DNA of 46,624 nt, from NCBI GenBank assembly GCA_945865605.1, contig CAMBEL010000013.1, positions 1-46,624 on the forward strand. The letters are read 5' to 3'. A program made the position numbers and the translations under genes. Origin of the DNA: Bifidobacterium breve. Its GTDB lineage: Bacteria > Actinomycetota > Acidimicrobiia > IMCC26256 > JAENVU01. The notes below the pieces were generated by a model. The model was not told the origin of the DNA. It did not search any database and saw nothing but the letters and a program-made list of their open reading frames with translations. Positions within the stretch are counted from its first letter, which is position 1; each line of letters starts with the position of its first letter. Positions 1 to 8,228 of the stretch are shown here, piece after piece.

Positions 1-806
1 GTCCCCCAACAAAGCAATCCGTGGCGTTCAACGAAACTGCACAGACCGCGCATGTTGGCAGGTGCGTGCTCCTTGATAACAGCGAGCGTCATCCCTGCCG
101 CGAATACCGGGAGGAAACTCGGCAACCAAGTCGACTGCAGCACATGACCGTTGGACACTATTTGCCAAACGAGTCCAACGATGACGAGGAAGAGCAGTCC
201 CCCTGTCTCCACTGCCAAGACTCGCTTGCCTCGACTGAGAACTGCGATCAGGGCTGCGTAGCAGGGTAAAAAAATATAGAAACTGACTTCGGTCGCGAGG
301 CTCCAAGTGACGTCGATACCCAGCAAAAGTTCAGAGCGAACGTAGATCTGCAGCAACCCAAGTTGCGTCAGAAAACTAGAGAAGTCTTGGGAGTGCGTCT
401 TGTGGAATACATATGTCAAGAGGACAAGGGCGACGAAGTATGCGGGGAACAGGCGCAGGAAACGATGGCGGGCATACGTCCCAAGCCGCGGGCCACCTGC
501 CGCCTTGCGGAGGGCCGCCACGTATGGCCGGTATAGAAGAAACCCAGAAACTACAAAGAACACCCAGACACCAACGCGGAGTTGGTTGAGAACATCGAAC
601 AACTCGTAGGAAGATGACCAGAAGACAACATTGATCGAGAAGTGGTAAGCAAAAATTGACAGGGCTGCAACTGCACGGAGTCCGTCGAAGCCAACGAGCC
701 GTGCGATCGGTGCCGGCTGGGCCAGCTCGTCGAGGTGTCCCTCGTTCGGGTCGTGCCCCACAAACGTCCACCGTAGATGATGCGCGGGCGGTACCCTGAC
801 CCACAT
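1..806 (-). CDS. Acyltransferase 3 (OafA/YrhL-like) membrane protein, C-terminus cut by window edge
   Basis: An open frame runs leftward off the window, giving about 268 N-terminal residues. After a polar start of about 45 residues it reads GFDGLRAVAALSIFAYHF, the signature first helix of acyltransferase 3 with its catalytic-type His. VFFVVSGFLLYRPYV, a basic RHRFLRLFPAYF loop and TWSLATEVSFYIFLP follow, all hallmarks of the family. These integral membrane proteins transfer acyl groups to sugars or other extracytoplasmic acceptors. I chose the ATG at 806; a GTG at 761 is an alternative. The gene diverges from the epimerase, 37 bp apart, which suggests glycan modification. The family call is firm; the acceptor is unknown. 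Confidence 0.9.
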   Translation of the reverse strand, partial: MWVRVPPAHHLRWTFVGHDPNEGHLDELAQPAPIARLVGFDGLRAVAALSIFAYHFSINVVFWSSSYELFDVLNQLRVGVWVFFVVSGFLLYRPYVAALRKAAGGPRLGTYARHRFLRLFPAYFVALVLLTYVFHKTHSQDFSSFLTQLGLLQIYVRSELLLGIDVTWSLATEVSFYIFLPCYAALIAVLSRGKRVLAVETGGLLFLVIVGLVWQIVSNGHVLQSTWLPSFLPVFAAGMTLAVIKEHAPANMRGLCSFVERHGLLCWG

Positions 807-843
807 CACGCCTACCCCTAGATCCGTTGAGGGCCATCGCGCC

Positions 844-1695
844 TTGGTAACCGGCGCGACGGGCTTTGTGGGCCGCCATCTGGTGCGCCGCCTGTTCGAC
901 GACGGATGGAGCGTGGCCGCGCTTGTGAGGAATGCCGATGCGGACTTGCCGGGCGCCGTCGACCAGCACACAGTGTCTGGCGATGTAGAGCAACTCACCT
1001 CTGTCGTCGCGAACATAAGACCGACGGTGTGCTTTCACCTAGCAACAGCATTTCGTGGAGTTCACGTGGCGGCCGACATCGATCCCATGGTCGAAACGAA
1101 CATTGGGTTCGGGACGAAACTCGCCGAAGCCGTGTCACGATCTGGCGATTGCCGGTTCGTGAACACAGGAACCGTCTGGCAGCACTACCACGCTCAGACC
1201 TACAGCCCTGTCTCGCTTTACGCGGCCACCAAGCAGGCCTTCACCGATGTGTTGCGCTTCTACCAAGAGGTGGACCATCTCGACGTAGTGACTTTGGAAC
1301 TCACAGACACATACGGACCGGGAGACACGCGACCGAAGTTGCTCCCCCACCTTGTACGAGCGGTGCGTGAAGGCCTACCTGTTGAACTGACTGATGGCAC
1401 GCAGCTAATCGACCTGCTACATGTCTCCGATGCCGTATCCGCTCTCCTCGCGACCGCAAACGGCGAGTCCGGCGCGACATACGGCGCGTCTAGTGACGCC
1501 GCCATCACGCTCAAGGAACTCGTACAGCGCGTGGAAGCAGTTAGCGGCGAGTCCGTAGATGCTCGATGGGGAGCAAGGCAAGCGCGCCCACGCGAGATGA
1601 TGCGCCCCTGGATGGTCTCCGATCCCCCGCCGAACTGGTCACCGACGATGTCGCTCGAAGATGGAATCGCCGAACTTTTCCAGGAAAAGGATTGA
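844..1695 (+). CDS. NAD(P)-dependent epimerase/dehydratase (extended SDR)
   Basis: This is a 283-residue Rossmann-fold enzyme. The N-terminal glycine motif VTGATGFVG (G4, G7, G10) binds NAD(P). The catalytic pair Y126-x3-K130 lies in SLYAATKQAF, with the usual VNTGT strand before it. The length is slightly short for nucleotide-sugar epimerases (about 300-340). The start is the TTG at 844, because an in-frame stop lies at 778-780 and there is no ATG or GTG between them; translation could begin a few codons earlier at a rarer codon. It is divergent from the acyltransferase and convergent, 4 bp apart, with the next gene. A nucleotide-sugar or glycan role is inferred; the substrate is not readable. 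Confidence 0.85.
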   Translation: MVTGATGFVGRHLVRRLFDDGWSVAALVRNADADLPGAVDQHTVSGDVEQLTSVVANIRPTVCFHLATAFRGVHVAADIDPMVETNIGFGTKLAEAVSRSGDCRFVNTGTVWQHYHAQTYSPVSLYAATKQAFTDVLRFYQEVDHLDVVTLELTDTYGPGDTRPKLLPHLVRAVREGLPVELTDGTQLIDLLHVSDAVSALLATANGESGATYGASSDAAITLKELVQRVEAVSGESVDARWGARQARPREMMRPWMVSDPPPNWSPTMSLEDGIAELFQEKD

Positions 1696-1699
1696 GGCG

Positions 1700-2395
1700 C
1701 TAACGCGACTCCGTAGGCGGTTCCTTGCCTACTCGGCGGTACGCGTCGGGCGGCGTATCTCCCACATCCTTATAAACGAAGTGAGTACATCTTCCTCCCG
1801 CCGCTTCGCTCGGATACTCGATGCTTGTTGGTGCATCCCCCCATTCGATGGGCTGAATCTCGTTGTTGATCGAACAGTGGGCGCAATAGACAGGCAGTGA
1901 CTCGCGCATGAACGTGCGAGGTCCAGCATCGCGAAGGGTCCAATACGCGTCGTCTCCTTCGTAACGCCCATCATCGATCAACTTCCCTCCACTTCCGCAT
2001 CGGAAGGAAAGCGTGATTTTCTCATCATCTTCGCTCACCTCGACATCGCCCATATTGGCAAGCATCGAACGCGCAATCACCTTTGCTCGTTGTGCCGCGG
2101 GCAAGTTGCCCCAGTCGTTGCCAGTGCTTCGACGCGGACGCACAAATTCATCGCCAGTCTTGCGCAGAGCCCGTTCAACCGCGTCTTCGCCCAACTCCTC
2201 TGCAACAAACGTGAGCAGACTGGCAATCCAGTTGATCGAATAATCCTTCAGGCTCGCCCACTGCGCAACCGTCCTGTCAAGGATGTCCTTCGCTGCGTCG
2301 CTGTCGCCTGCATCGATGGCTTGCTTGACCTGTTCCCACAAAGGCGTTGCCATCTTCGCCTTCTCTGAATCGCTCAAAACCTTGTCGGCCATCAC
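1700..2395 (-). CDS. Unknown protein with C-terminal Cys/His cluster
   Basis: I do not recognise this 231-residue protein. The N-terminal two thirds look helical and acidic. The last 60 residues hold YCAHCS (CxxC) and, about 25 residues later, RCTHF (CxH), which could bind a metal or carry redox cysteines. No signal peptide or membrane segment is visible. It lies 52 bp downstream of the acyl-CoA dehydrogenase at 2448-3641 on the same strand, so it is probably the second gene of that operon and under the same palindromic site. A role linked to acyl-CoA metabolism is only a neighbourhood inference. Confidence 0.6.
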   Translation of the reverse strand: MMADKVLSDSEKAKMATPLWEQVKQAIDAGDSDAAKDILDRTVAQWASLKDYSINWIASLLTFVAEELGEDAVERALRKTGDEFVRPRRSTGNDWGNLPAAQRAKVIARSMLANMGDVEVSEDDEKITLSFRCGSGGKLIDDGRYEGDDAYWTLRDAGPRTFMRESLPVYCAHCSINNEIQPIEWGDAPTSIEYPSEAAGGRCTHFVYKDVGDTPPDAYRRVGKEPPTESR

Positions 2396-2447
2396 TCACC
2401 CTCCACCTGACAGTCGGGCGCCCCGCATTGGCGGCACATCCCAAGGT

Positions 2448-3641
2448 TCAGCGGCGCGGCATTCCCAATACCCGCTCCGCAATTATGTTGCGCTGGATCT
2501 CACTGGTTCCGCCGGGAATCGTTGCACCAAAACTGCGAAGCCATTGCGTAGCCCAAGACCCCGCTCGCCACATTTGTGGCCCGCGCGATTCTGTGTCCAA
2601 CCCTCGACATCCTTCCGACATAAGACCGAGCTCGAGGCTGCGTTGGATGCTCTCGCTTCCGAACAACTTGAGCAGTGAATGCTCGGGCGCCGCTCGCCCT
2701 GCCATGAACTTCGAAAATCCGCGGTAGCCCATGCACATCAACGCTTGCGCATCGATCGCGGATTGCGCCACGGCATCGCGGTAGACCGGATCGTCGCCAA
2801 TGCGTCCACCGTTCGAAGATTCTTCGTCACCCAGTTCTACAAGGCCGCGTGTTGCTCGTTCTAGGCTGTATGCAAAATCGATCCAGAGCATTGCGCGTTC
2901 ATGGGCAAGTGACCCTTGCGTGATCGGCCAACCGCCGTTCAGTTCGCCGAGCAGATTGGAGCGGGGGACAATCGCGTCGGTAAAGAACACCTCGTTGAAA
3001 TCGTGGTAGTCCGGTTCGGACAACTCGGCGAACGGCCGTGCCTCTACACCCGGAGTCTTCATGTCGACGATGAGCGCGCTGATTCCTTTGTGCTTGGGCA
3101 CATCTGGATCGGTGCGGACAAAGCAAAGGCACCAATCCGCATGATGCGCGCCCGACGTCCACACTTTTTGCCCGTTAACAACGAAGTGGTCGCCGTCCAG
3201 AACGGCTCGCGTGCGGAGACTCGCCAAATCACTACCAGCTTGCGGTTCACTCATGCCCAAGCACCACGAGACCTCGGCGCGCAATGTGGGGAGCAAGAAC
3301 TGTTCCCGCTGTTCGGGCGTTCCGTAATCGCGTATCGAAGGTGAAATGATGCTGAGGCCTTGCGGATTGAGGCTGCGCGAAATCTCCCTGCGCGACAACT
3401 CCTCGAAGTAGATCATCTGCTCCACGGGAGTTGCGTTTCTGCCCCCCAGTTCCGAAGGCCACCCCGGTACCAGCCATCCGGCGTCGAACAATGTTCGCTG
3501 CCATTTTCGAGACCAATCAGACAGATGCGCGCTCGACAATTTTGGCTGTGTGAGTACTTCGGATGAGGGTGCGTTCGCCTCTAGCCACTGCACGAGATCA
3601 GCGCGAAACTCTTCTTCTTTGGCTCCGTAACCCAATCGCAC
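2448..3641 (-). CDS. Acyl-CoA dehydrogenase (FadE family, full-length subunit)
   Basis: This 397-residue flavoprotein dehydrogenates an acyl-CoA at the alpha-beta bond. Visible landmarks are CLGMSEPQAGSDLASLRTRA (FAD/substrate-binding strand), VNGQKVWTSGAHHADW, and the C-terminal GGTSEIQRNIIAERVLG. The Glu of the MCAD-type YEGT motif is Gly here, so any catalytic base must sit elsewhere, as in isovaleryl-CoA and steroid side-chain dehydrogenases. The start is a GTG at 3641 with a TAGGGT -10-like box 7 nt upstream, suggesting a leaderless message. It is divergent from a smaller ACAD at 3748, and such pairs often form alpha2beta2 enzymes in actinobacteria. The substrate is unknown. Confidence 0.92.
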   Translation of the reverse strand: MRLGYGAKEEEFRADLVQWLEANAPSSEVLTQPKLSSAHLSDWSRKWQRTLFDAGWLVPGWPSELGGRNATPVEQMIYFEELSRREISRSLNPQGLSIISPSIRDYGTPEQREQFLLPTLRAEVSWCLGMSEPQAGSDLASLRTRAVLDGDHFVVNGQKVWTSGAHHADWCLCFVRTDPDVPKHKGISALIVDMKTPGVEARPFAELSEPDYHDFNEVFFTDAIVPRSNLLGELNGGWPITQGSLAHERAMLWIDFAYSLERATRGLVELGDEESSNGGRIGDDPVYRDAVAQSAIDAQALMCMGYRGFSKFMAGRAAPEHSLLKLFGSESIQRSLELGLMSEGCRGLDTESRGPQMWRAGSWATQWLRSFGATIPGGTSEIQRNIIAERVLGMPRR

Positions 3642-3648
3642 GGGCAGA

Positions 3649-3654
3649 ACCCTA
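3649..3654 (-). promoter_or_regulatory. -10-like box TAGGGT, probable leaderless promoter of the ACAD at 2448-3641
   Basis: On the minus strand TAGGGT ends 7 nt before the GTG start at 3641, the spacing expected if transcription starts at the start codon. The palindrome at 3672-3689 would then cover about -31 to -48. The call rests on spacing and the TANNNT consensus only. Confidence 0.45.
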
Positions 3655-3671
3655 CCCGCTAGCGTTATCTA

Positions 3672-3689
3672 CCTGACATACGTGTCAGG
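3672..3689. promoter_or_regulatory. Perfect 18-bp palindromic operator candidate
   Basis: CCTGACA-TACG-TGTCAGG is a perfect inverted repeat with 7-bp arms and a 4-bp spacer, in the 106-bp gap between divergent acyl-CoA dehydrogenase genes. The same outer sequence, CCTGAC-N6-GTCAGG, recurs at 31857-31874, also between divergent genes. Size and symmetry suit a dimeric repressor such as a TetR-family protein. No regulator gene is in the window, so the protein partner is unknown. Confidence 0.75.
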
Positions 3690-3747
3690 GATATTTGAGT
3701 GCCGATAAACGGCGGCACATGCCCATTACCTACTTACCGGGAACGAC

Positions 3748-4863
3748 GTGGATACGGATTTCGACACGCACCAAGAAATGCTTCGCGACTCAGTGCGGCG
3801 CTTCCTGGCCAACCAAGCACCGATGTCATTTGTGCGTTCGATGATGGATGATCCTGCGGGCATTACGCCCGAGGTATGGAACGGTCTCGCCGAACTCGGC
3901 GAAACTGGAATGCTGGTGCCCGAAGAATACGGCGGCGCAGGAATGGGAATGGTCGACCTCGCACCGGCACTTGAGGAGATGGGCCGTTCGGCGCTACCCG
4001 GACCCTTCCGTTCCCATGCCGTTGGTGCGGTGTCGCTGCTGGTGTTGGCAGGTTCTGGCGATGACCACGCTCGCTGGTTACCAGACATGGCATCGGGCGC
4101 ATCCAAGGGAACCGTCGCGATAATTGACAACGCACCAATGACCGCCGATCAATCGTCAACCATTGCGACTCTCGACGGCGATACCTGGAAAATCACCGGG
4201 ACAAAGGTTCATGTTCCCGATGGTGTGTGCGCGGACTTGTTGCTAATCAGCGCCGATACCGCCGACGGTGACACCGGAATATTTGTTGTGCCCAACAGAA
4301 CAGACCGGCTCACGGTGTCTCCCCTCGACACGGTCGACCAGACGCAAAAGTTTTCAACAGTTATCTGCGAAGGAGTAATCGGCGAACGCCTTGGTGGTAC
4401 CGACGCCCCAACCGCGCTAGCGGTAGTTCAGGATCGTCTTGGCGTAGCCGCCGTTCTGGATGGCTTGGGTGCTGCGTCTGTCGCTCTCAACATTGCTGTC
4501 AGTTACGCAAAGGAACGTCGTCAGTTTGATCGGCCGATCGGTTCCTTTCAAGCGGTGCAACACTTATGTGCTGACATGTTGCAAACGATTGAACTCGGTC
4601 GTGCTGGGGTGTATTACGCGGCGTGGGCGTGCGATTCGGCGGACGCCACAGAACGGCACCGCGCCGTAACCATGGCTCAGGCTTTTTCTGCTGACGCGTT
4701 CTACACCATCGGCGCGAGCGCCATTCAGGTGCTCGGCGGGGTTGGCTTCACATGGACGCACGACATACACATTTATTACAAACGTCTTCTCACGCTTTCG
4801 ACCGCCGCCGGAGGAACGACAGGTCAACTAGAGGAACTCGCCTCAATCATCTTGGACGGCTGA
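3748..4863 (+). CDS. Acyl-CoA dehydrogenase (FadE family, small partner subunit)
   Basis: This is a 371-residue ACAD with the usual N-terminal helical domain (LVPEEYGGAGMGMVDL), a divergent middle beta domain and a conserved C-terminal domain: SYAKERRQFDRPIGSFQAVQ, then QVLGGVGFTWTHDIHIYYKR. It lacks the GGTSEIQRN ending of the partner at 2448-3641. This division into one canonical and one degenerate chain is typical of actinobacterial heterotetrameric ACADs such as those of steroid side-chain degradation. The GTG start at 3748 is supported by MDTDFDTHQEMLRDSV, a normal ACAD beginning. The 3-prime end overlaps the convergent glycosyltransferase gene by 40 bp. Pairing with the divergent gene is inferred. 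Confidence 0.9.
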   Translation: MDTDFDTHQEMLRDSVRRFLANQAPMSFVRSMMDDPAGITPEVWNGLAELGETGMLVPEEYGGAGMGMVDLAPALEEMGRSALPGPFRSHAVGAVSLLVLAGSGDDHARWLPDMASGASKGTVAIIDNAPMTADQSSTIATLDGDTWKITGTKVHVPDGVCADLLLISADTADGDTGIFVVPNRTDRLTVSPLDTVDQTQKFSTVICEGVIGERLGGTDAPTALAVVQDRLGVAAVLDGLGAASVALNIAVSYAKERRQFDRPIGSFQAVQHLCADMLQTIELGRAGVYYAAWACDSADATERHRAVTMAQAFSADAFYTIGASAIQVLGGVGFTWTHDIHIYYKRLLTLSTAAGGTTGQLEELASIILDG

Positions 4864-6185
4864 CTCTCTGACGCGTCGCGAGCGTTCTTACGCCCGGTCA
4901 ACAACGCGACAAAAGCGGCGAGTGCAACAGCCGCAAGAACAACAAGTGTTGGTTCCGCTGGGACCCGAAAGCGCGTCTGTCCATATGAAAGAATGGCCCC
5001 GACGGTCACAATGATCGGTGGAACCAGCAAGGGCCACTGGCGCGCCTTCCGACGCTTAAGTACAACGATGCCGCCAATTGCGAGCGCGGCAATTGGATAA
5101 TAGAAAAACATGCCGGCCGCGGTAATCCACCTTGGGCGCCCTTCATCTTCATTTAGCGAGAGCATGTCGGAAGGCCGGAACAGTCCCCAATCCCTTCCGA
5201 CGCGTGCTGCGACCACCGTAAAAAATCTTTCGCGACGTCCATTTTTCACAAAATCAAACGCGCGTTGCCTGTAGATCTTCGATACTGCCGACTGGTCATG
5301 TTGAGGCATTGCACGCGGGTTGGGTACGCATGCTTTGAGGTCAGTCAGGCCCGTTGCCGCTCCCCAGTAAACCTCATCGCAATTAGAACCGAGCATTGCA
5401 ATGCCGTCGTTTGTAGAGAGCAAAGTTGGCTCATCGAATCTGCTCAGGTTGAAGGCGACCCACGGACCGACAATCAAGGTTGCCCCGACCGCAAGCATGC
5501 CGACAATTTTGAGACGTTGCTGCCAATCGAACTTGCGATAGGTACCGAAGAGCAGCCCGATTCCGAACAGCGGAGCAAGCAAGATCAACTCAGCTCGCGC
5601 AAGCGCCGCAACACCGCATACAACCCCTAGAGCGAGCGCGAGGCGAATCGTCGGTCGTTCGGCGAGCCGCAGCACAAGAAGCAACGCGCCCGTCACCGCC
5701 GCAACGGCGAACGCCTCGGACATGATCAGGCCGTCGTTGACCCACAGATACGGATACACGGCCGCTATTCCCGCCGCCAACCACCCCGCCATGTCGCCAG
5801 CGGCTGCGCGACCAAGAAGGCCAATCAAGAACACGCCACCCACTCCGACCAATGCAATCTCGAAGCGCATAAGCGTTTGCGAACTCTCCTCACTCATACC
5901 TAATGCGTTGCCGAACCACGCGACCGGAACGAGCGCGAACACGGTCAGCGGCGGATGATCGGCAGCTGGGCGATCTCTATGGGGCGCGTTCGGAAGGTAT
6001 TCAAAAGGATCGTTGTACCCGCGGCCATCTGCGACTACTCGGGCCTGCAGTTCGTAGTAGGCCGCGTCGTAGAACCCTTCGTCATGGCGCGCAACGTTCA
6101 TCACGAAGACAACTCGAATCAGCAGCGCGACACCGACAATTAGAAGCAACACCACACGAAAGCGGCGTGATGGGTCTTTGGTCAC
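4824..6185 (-). CDS. Membrane glycosyltransferase, GT39/ArnT-like
   Basis: This is a 453-residue polytopic membrane protein. An N-terminal membrane anchor (VVLLLIVGVALLIRVVFV) is followed by a large first loop containing the family-typical RPAADHPPLTVF segment, then about ten more hydrophobic helices and a polar C-terminal tail. Proteins of this shape (ArnT/PMT clan) move sugars from polyprenyl-phosphate donors to lipids or proteins on the outer membrane face. It starts with GTG; a TAATCT box ends 7 nt upstream, inside the tail of the thiolase gene, suggesting its own leaderless promoter. Its last 40 bp overlap the ACAD gene on the other strand. The acceptor is unknown. Confidence 0.82.
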   Translation of the reverse strand: MTKDPSRRFRVVLLLIVGVALLIRVVFVMNVARHDEGFYDAAYYELQARVVADGRGYNDPFEYLPNAPHRDRPAADHPPLTVFALVPVAWFGNALGMSEESSQTLMRFEIALVGVGGVFLIGLLGRAAAGDMAGWLAAGIAAVYPYLWVNDGLIMSEAFAVAAVTGALLLVLRLAERPTIRLALALGVVCGVAALARAELILLAPLFGIGLLFGTYRKFDWQQRLKIVGMLAVGATLIVGPWVAFNLSRFDEPTLLSTNDGIAMLGSNCDEVYWGAATGLTDLKACVPNPRAMPQHDQSAVSKIYRQRAFDFVKNGRRERFFTVVAARVGRDWGLFRPSDMLSLNEDEGRPRWITAAGMFFYYPIAALAIGGIVVLKRRKARQWPLLVPPIIVTVGAILSYGQTRFRVPAEPTLVVLAAVALAAFVALLTGRKNARDASESQPSKMIEASSSS

Positions 6186-6192
6186 TCAGGCA

Positions 6193-6198
6193 AGATTA
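6193..6198 (-). promoter_or_regulatory. -10-like box TAATCT, probable leaderless promoter of the glycosyltransferase
   Basis: TAATCT on the minus strand ends 7 nt before the GTG at 6185. It overlaps the stop region of the upstream thiolase gene, so the glycosyltransferase may be transcribed apart from the thiolase operon. Confidence 0.45.
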
Positions 6199-7413
6199 GC
6201 GGTGCTTAGTTAGCAAAAGCGCGCCAGCTAGGGGGCCTCCACCAGCGCAGGCGACCCCGACTTCGGGAGAACCGGCCACCTGTCGTTCGCCCGCTTCTTC
6301 CCACAGTTGAAGGCATGCTTCGTGCAGAAATCCGTATCCATGTAGACGCCCTGCCGACAATTGACCGCCGTGCGTGTTGAGCGGGAGAACTCCATCACGT
6401 GCAATGCGCTGACCGCCTTCTACAAATGGACCTCCCTCGCCCTTTCCGCAGAACCCCATCGCCTCGAGCCATGCCATCGTGATGAACGAGAACCCGTCAT
6501 ACATCTCGGCTAGATCGACGTCGGTTGGCGTCAGATCTGTGCGTCCCCATAACTGCGCGGCGGCATCGCGACAAGCCATGGTGGTGAGATCATCGAACTG
6601 ATCCCAACTGGGGCGACCGCGCAGGGCCGTGCCGACTGCCTCGACATGAATTGGCGGCTTGCGTAGGTCCGGCGCAGTCTCGGCACGCGACACGATCACG
6701 GCCGTCGCGCCATCGCAGGGAACATCACAGTCGTAAAGAGATAGCGGAGTCGAGATCATGCGTATCCCGAGATAGTCATCGAGAGTCATTGAGTCTCGAT
6801 AAATTGCGTTCGGATTGACCGCTGCATTCTTACGAGCATTGAGCGCGATCTGTCCGAGTTGCTCGCGCGTGGTTCCGAATTCGTGAAAGTGTCGCTGCGC
6901 CATCATCGCTACCCAGATCGCAGCCGACGGTGCAGCGAACGGCAACGTCCACTCCATAAAGCCGGTCGCCCGATACCCGCCGCTGCCACCCCCACCGCCG
7001 GGCATCACTGAAGAACGCCCACCGGTTCCTTGTGCGCTGCCTTCGAACACACTACGGAAACAAAGAACATGCGTCGCAAGCCCCGCTGCGACTGCAAGAC
7101 ATGCGTTGATGACTGAACCGAGTTGGCCAGGGAGCTCAATCCCGCCTGTCCACCACCCGAGTTCGAGACGCAACGCGTCTTGCACGTCGACCACACCGGC
7201 TCCGGAAAACCCCGCCGGCACTGACATTGGACCTGGATAGGTAGCAATGCCGTCGATGTCGGCAGTCGTTAGACCGGCGTCGGCGATTGCGGCGAGACAC
7301 GCATCGAGCGTCAGTTCGAGGGGATCCCGAAACAGTCTGCGCCCAATGTCCGATTGCCCGGCACCGCTGATCACCGAACGTCGTTCGATGATGTCATTCG
7401 CGTCAAAGGTCAT
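6196..7413 (-). CDS. Thiolase of the SCP-x/lipid-transfer (Ltp2-like) class
   Basis: This 405-residue thiolase-fold enzyme shows the thiolase landmarks SVINACLAV (candidate nucleophile C105), AEMYDGFSF near residue 302, LNTHGGQLSAGRLHGYG (347-361) and VACAGGG (C389). It belongs to the SCP-x/Ltp branch, which in actinobacteria cleaves beta-keto or beta-hydroxy acyl-CoAs together with a DUF35 protein. A DUF35 gene is directly upstream, with stop and start overlapping as ATGA at 7410-7413, which fits a two-protein complex like ChsH2-Ltp2. Because the cysteines are kept, thiolysis is as plausible as retro-aldol cleavage. Substrate inferred only as branched or side-chain acyl-CoA. Confidence 0.85.
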   Translation of the reverse strand: MTFDANDIIERRSVISGAGQSDIGRRLFRDPLELTLDACLAAIADAGLTTADIDGIATYPGPMSVPAGFSGAGVVDVQDALRLELGWWTGGIELPGQLGSVINACLAVAAGLATHVLCFRSVFEGSAQGTGGRSSVMPGGGGGSGGYRATGFMEWTLPFAAPSAAIWVAMMAQRHFHEFGTTREQLGQIALNARKNAAVNPNAIYRDSMTLDDYLGIRMISTPLSLYDCDVPCDGATAVIVSRAETAPDLRKPPIHVEAVGTALRGRPSWDQFDDLTTMACRDAAAQLWGRTDLTPTDVDLAEMYDGFSFITMAWLEAMGFCGKGEGGPFVEGGQRIARDGVLPLNTHGGQLSAGRLHGYGFLHEACLQLWEEAGERQVAGSPEVGVACAGGGPLAGALLLTKHR

Positions 7414-7868
7414 AGAGTGCCTTCCGGCTCAAAGAGCGGAATGTAGATCGTGTCATCGCCATCGACGTGCGCTTCGAAAGTGACCTTCACCGGCATGCCC
7501 ATTTTGATCTTGTCAATGTCACAATTAACGAGGTTCGTTGTGAGACGTAGGCCGTCTTGTTCAACCAGCTCCACGATTGCAACGACGAAGGGCAGTTCGG
7601 GGCCTGGCATCCACGGTTGATAATTAACGGTGTACGTGTGCAGCAATGCACGGCCCGAGAGCGTTCTGGGTGCTTGATCCTTCGAGTGGCAGAGGGGACA
7701 GATCGGCGTCGGCGGATGATTGATGTAGCCGCACGCGCCGCACGCAGCCATCCGCAACTCGCCGACTGCGCCGCCGGTCCAGAAAGCCCTATTGAGATCG
7801 GTCAGGCGCGGTAGCAACCGAAACGGCGGTGCTGTTTCGTCTGACATGGCGTTCGTCTCACTGGCCAT
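7410..7868 (-). CDS. DUF35 OB-fold/zinc-ribbon protein, thiolase partner
   Basis: This protein of about 152 residues has a rubredoxin-like zinc ribbon, CGACGYINHPPTPICPLC (two CxxC pairs), followed by an OB-fold beta barrel ending near VKVTFEAHVDGDDTIYIPLF. DUF35 proteins pair with SCP-x thiolases or MaoC hydratases and help bind acyl-CoA. The reading frame continues up to a TTG at 7880, but the ATG at 7868 sits 13 nt after a strong GAGGAGG ribosome site, so I prefer it; an ATG at 7847 is also possible. The gene couples to the thiolase by an ATGA overlap. Confidence 0.85.
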   Translation of the reverse strand: MASETNAMSDETAPPFRLLPRLTDLNRAFWTGGAVGELRMAACGACGYINHPPTPICPLCHSKDQAPRTLSGRALLHTYTVNYQPWMPGPELPFVVAIVELVEQDGLRLTTNLVNCDIDKIKMGMPVKVTFEAHVDGDDTIYIPLFEPEGTL

Positions 7869-7876
7869 CGGAATTA

Positions 7877-8218
7877 TCAATCCTCCTCAGTCGGACGTGC
7901 TGTATCGAAACCTTCGCGTGCATGCGGGATCGCTTCTACCGCTGCCAGCATCCCGAACCCCGGCACGGTGAGCATGATCGCTCCGAGCACCTCATCCCAT
8001 TCGGCACCGATCTCGCGCGCAAGGCGCGCGTGCCGTTGTACTCCGGGTGGGTTACGAAGGATGACGGTGCACACGAGCCGGATCAGTTCGTGCGTCTTGC
8101 GGTCCGGTGCTGGCAACGAGTCGAGTTGGCTCAGCCATGCGCTCTGCGCTCCGTGCAGCGCTGGGAACACCTCGTGCAAGGACTCTTCGAATGGGAATGT
8201 CCAATCTGATGTGCTCAT
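7877..8218 (-). CDS. Carboxymuconolactone decarboxylase-like protein lacking the CxxC motif
   Basis: This is a 113-residue all-helical protein of the CMD/AhpD superfamily. The core reads RLVCTVILRNPPGVQRHARLA, where redox-active members have CxxC followed three residues later by His. Here both cysteines are absent while the His is kept, so peroxidase-type AhpD chemistry is unlikely. The ILRNPPGVQRH context is common in actinobacterial degradation gene clusters. It lies between two DUF35 genes with gaps of 10 bp or less, so it is part of the same operon. The function is unknown; a decarboxylase, lactonase-like or structural role is possible. Confidence 0.75.
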   Translation of the reverse strand: MSTSDWTFPFEESLHEVFPALHGAQSAWLSQLDSLPAPDRKTHELIRLVCTVILRNPPGVQRHARLAREIGAEWDEVLGAIMLTVPGFGMLAAVEAIPHAREGFDTARPTEED

Positions 8219-8228
8219 CTCGCACCCA

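Noticed and set aside
376-1038. Long open frame antisense to the epimerase and overlapping the acyltransferase
   Set aside because: Arg/Pro-rich translation without domains. The other frames encode clear acyltransferase-3 and epimerase motifs over the same DNA.
2412-2425. CCTGAC half-site near the unknown gene at 1700-2395
   Set aside because: The other half (GTCGGG) overlaps the spacing and does not form the CCTGAC-N6-GTCAGG symmetry; no -10 box fits.
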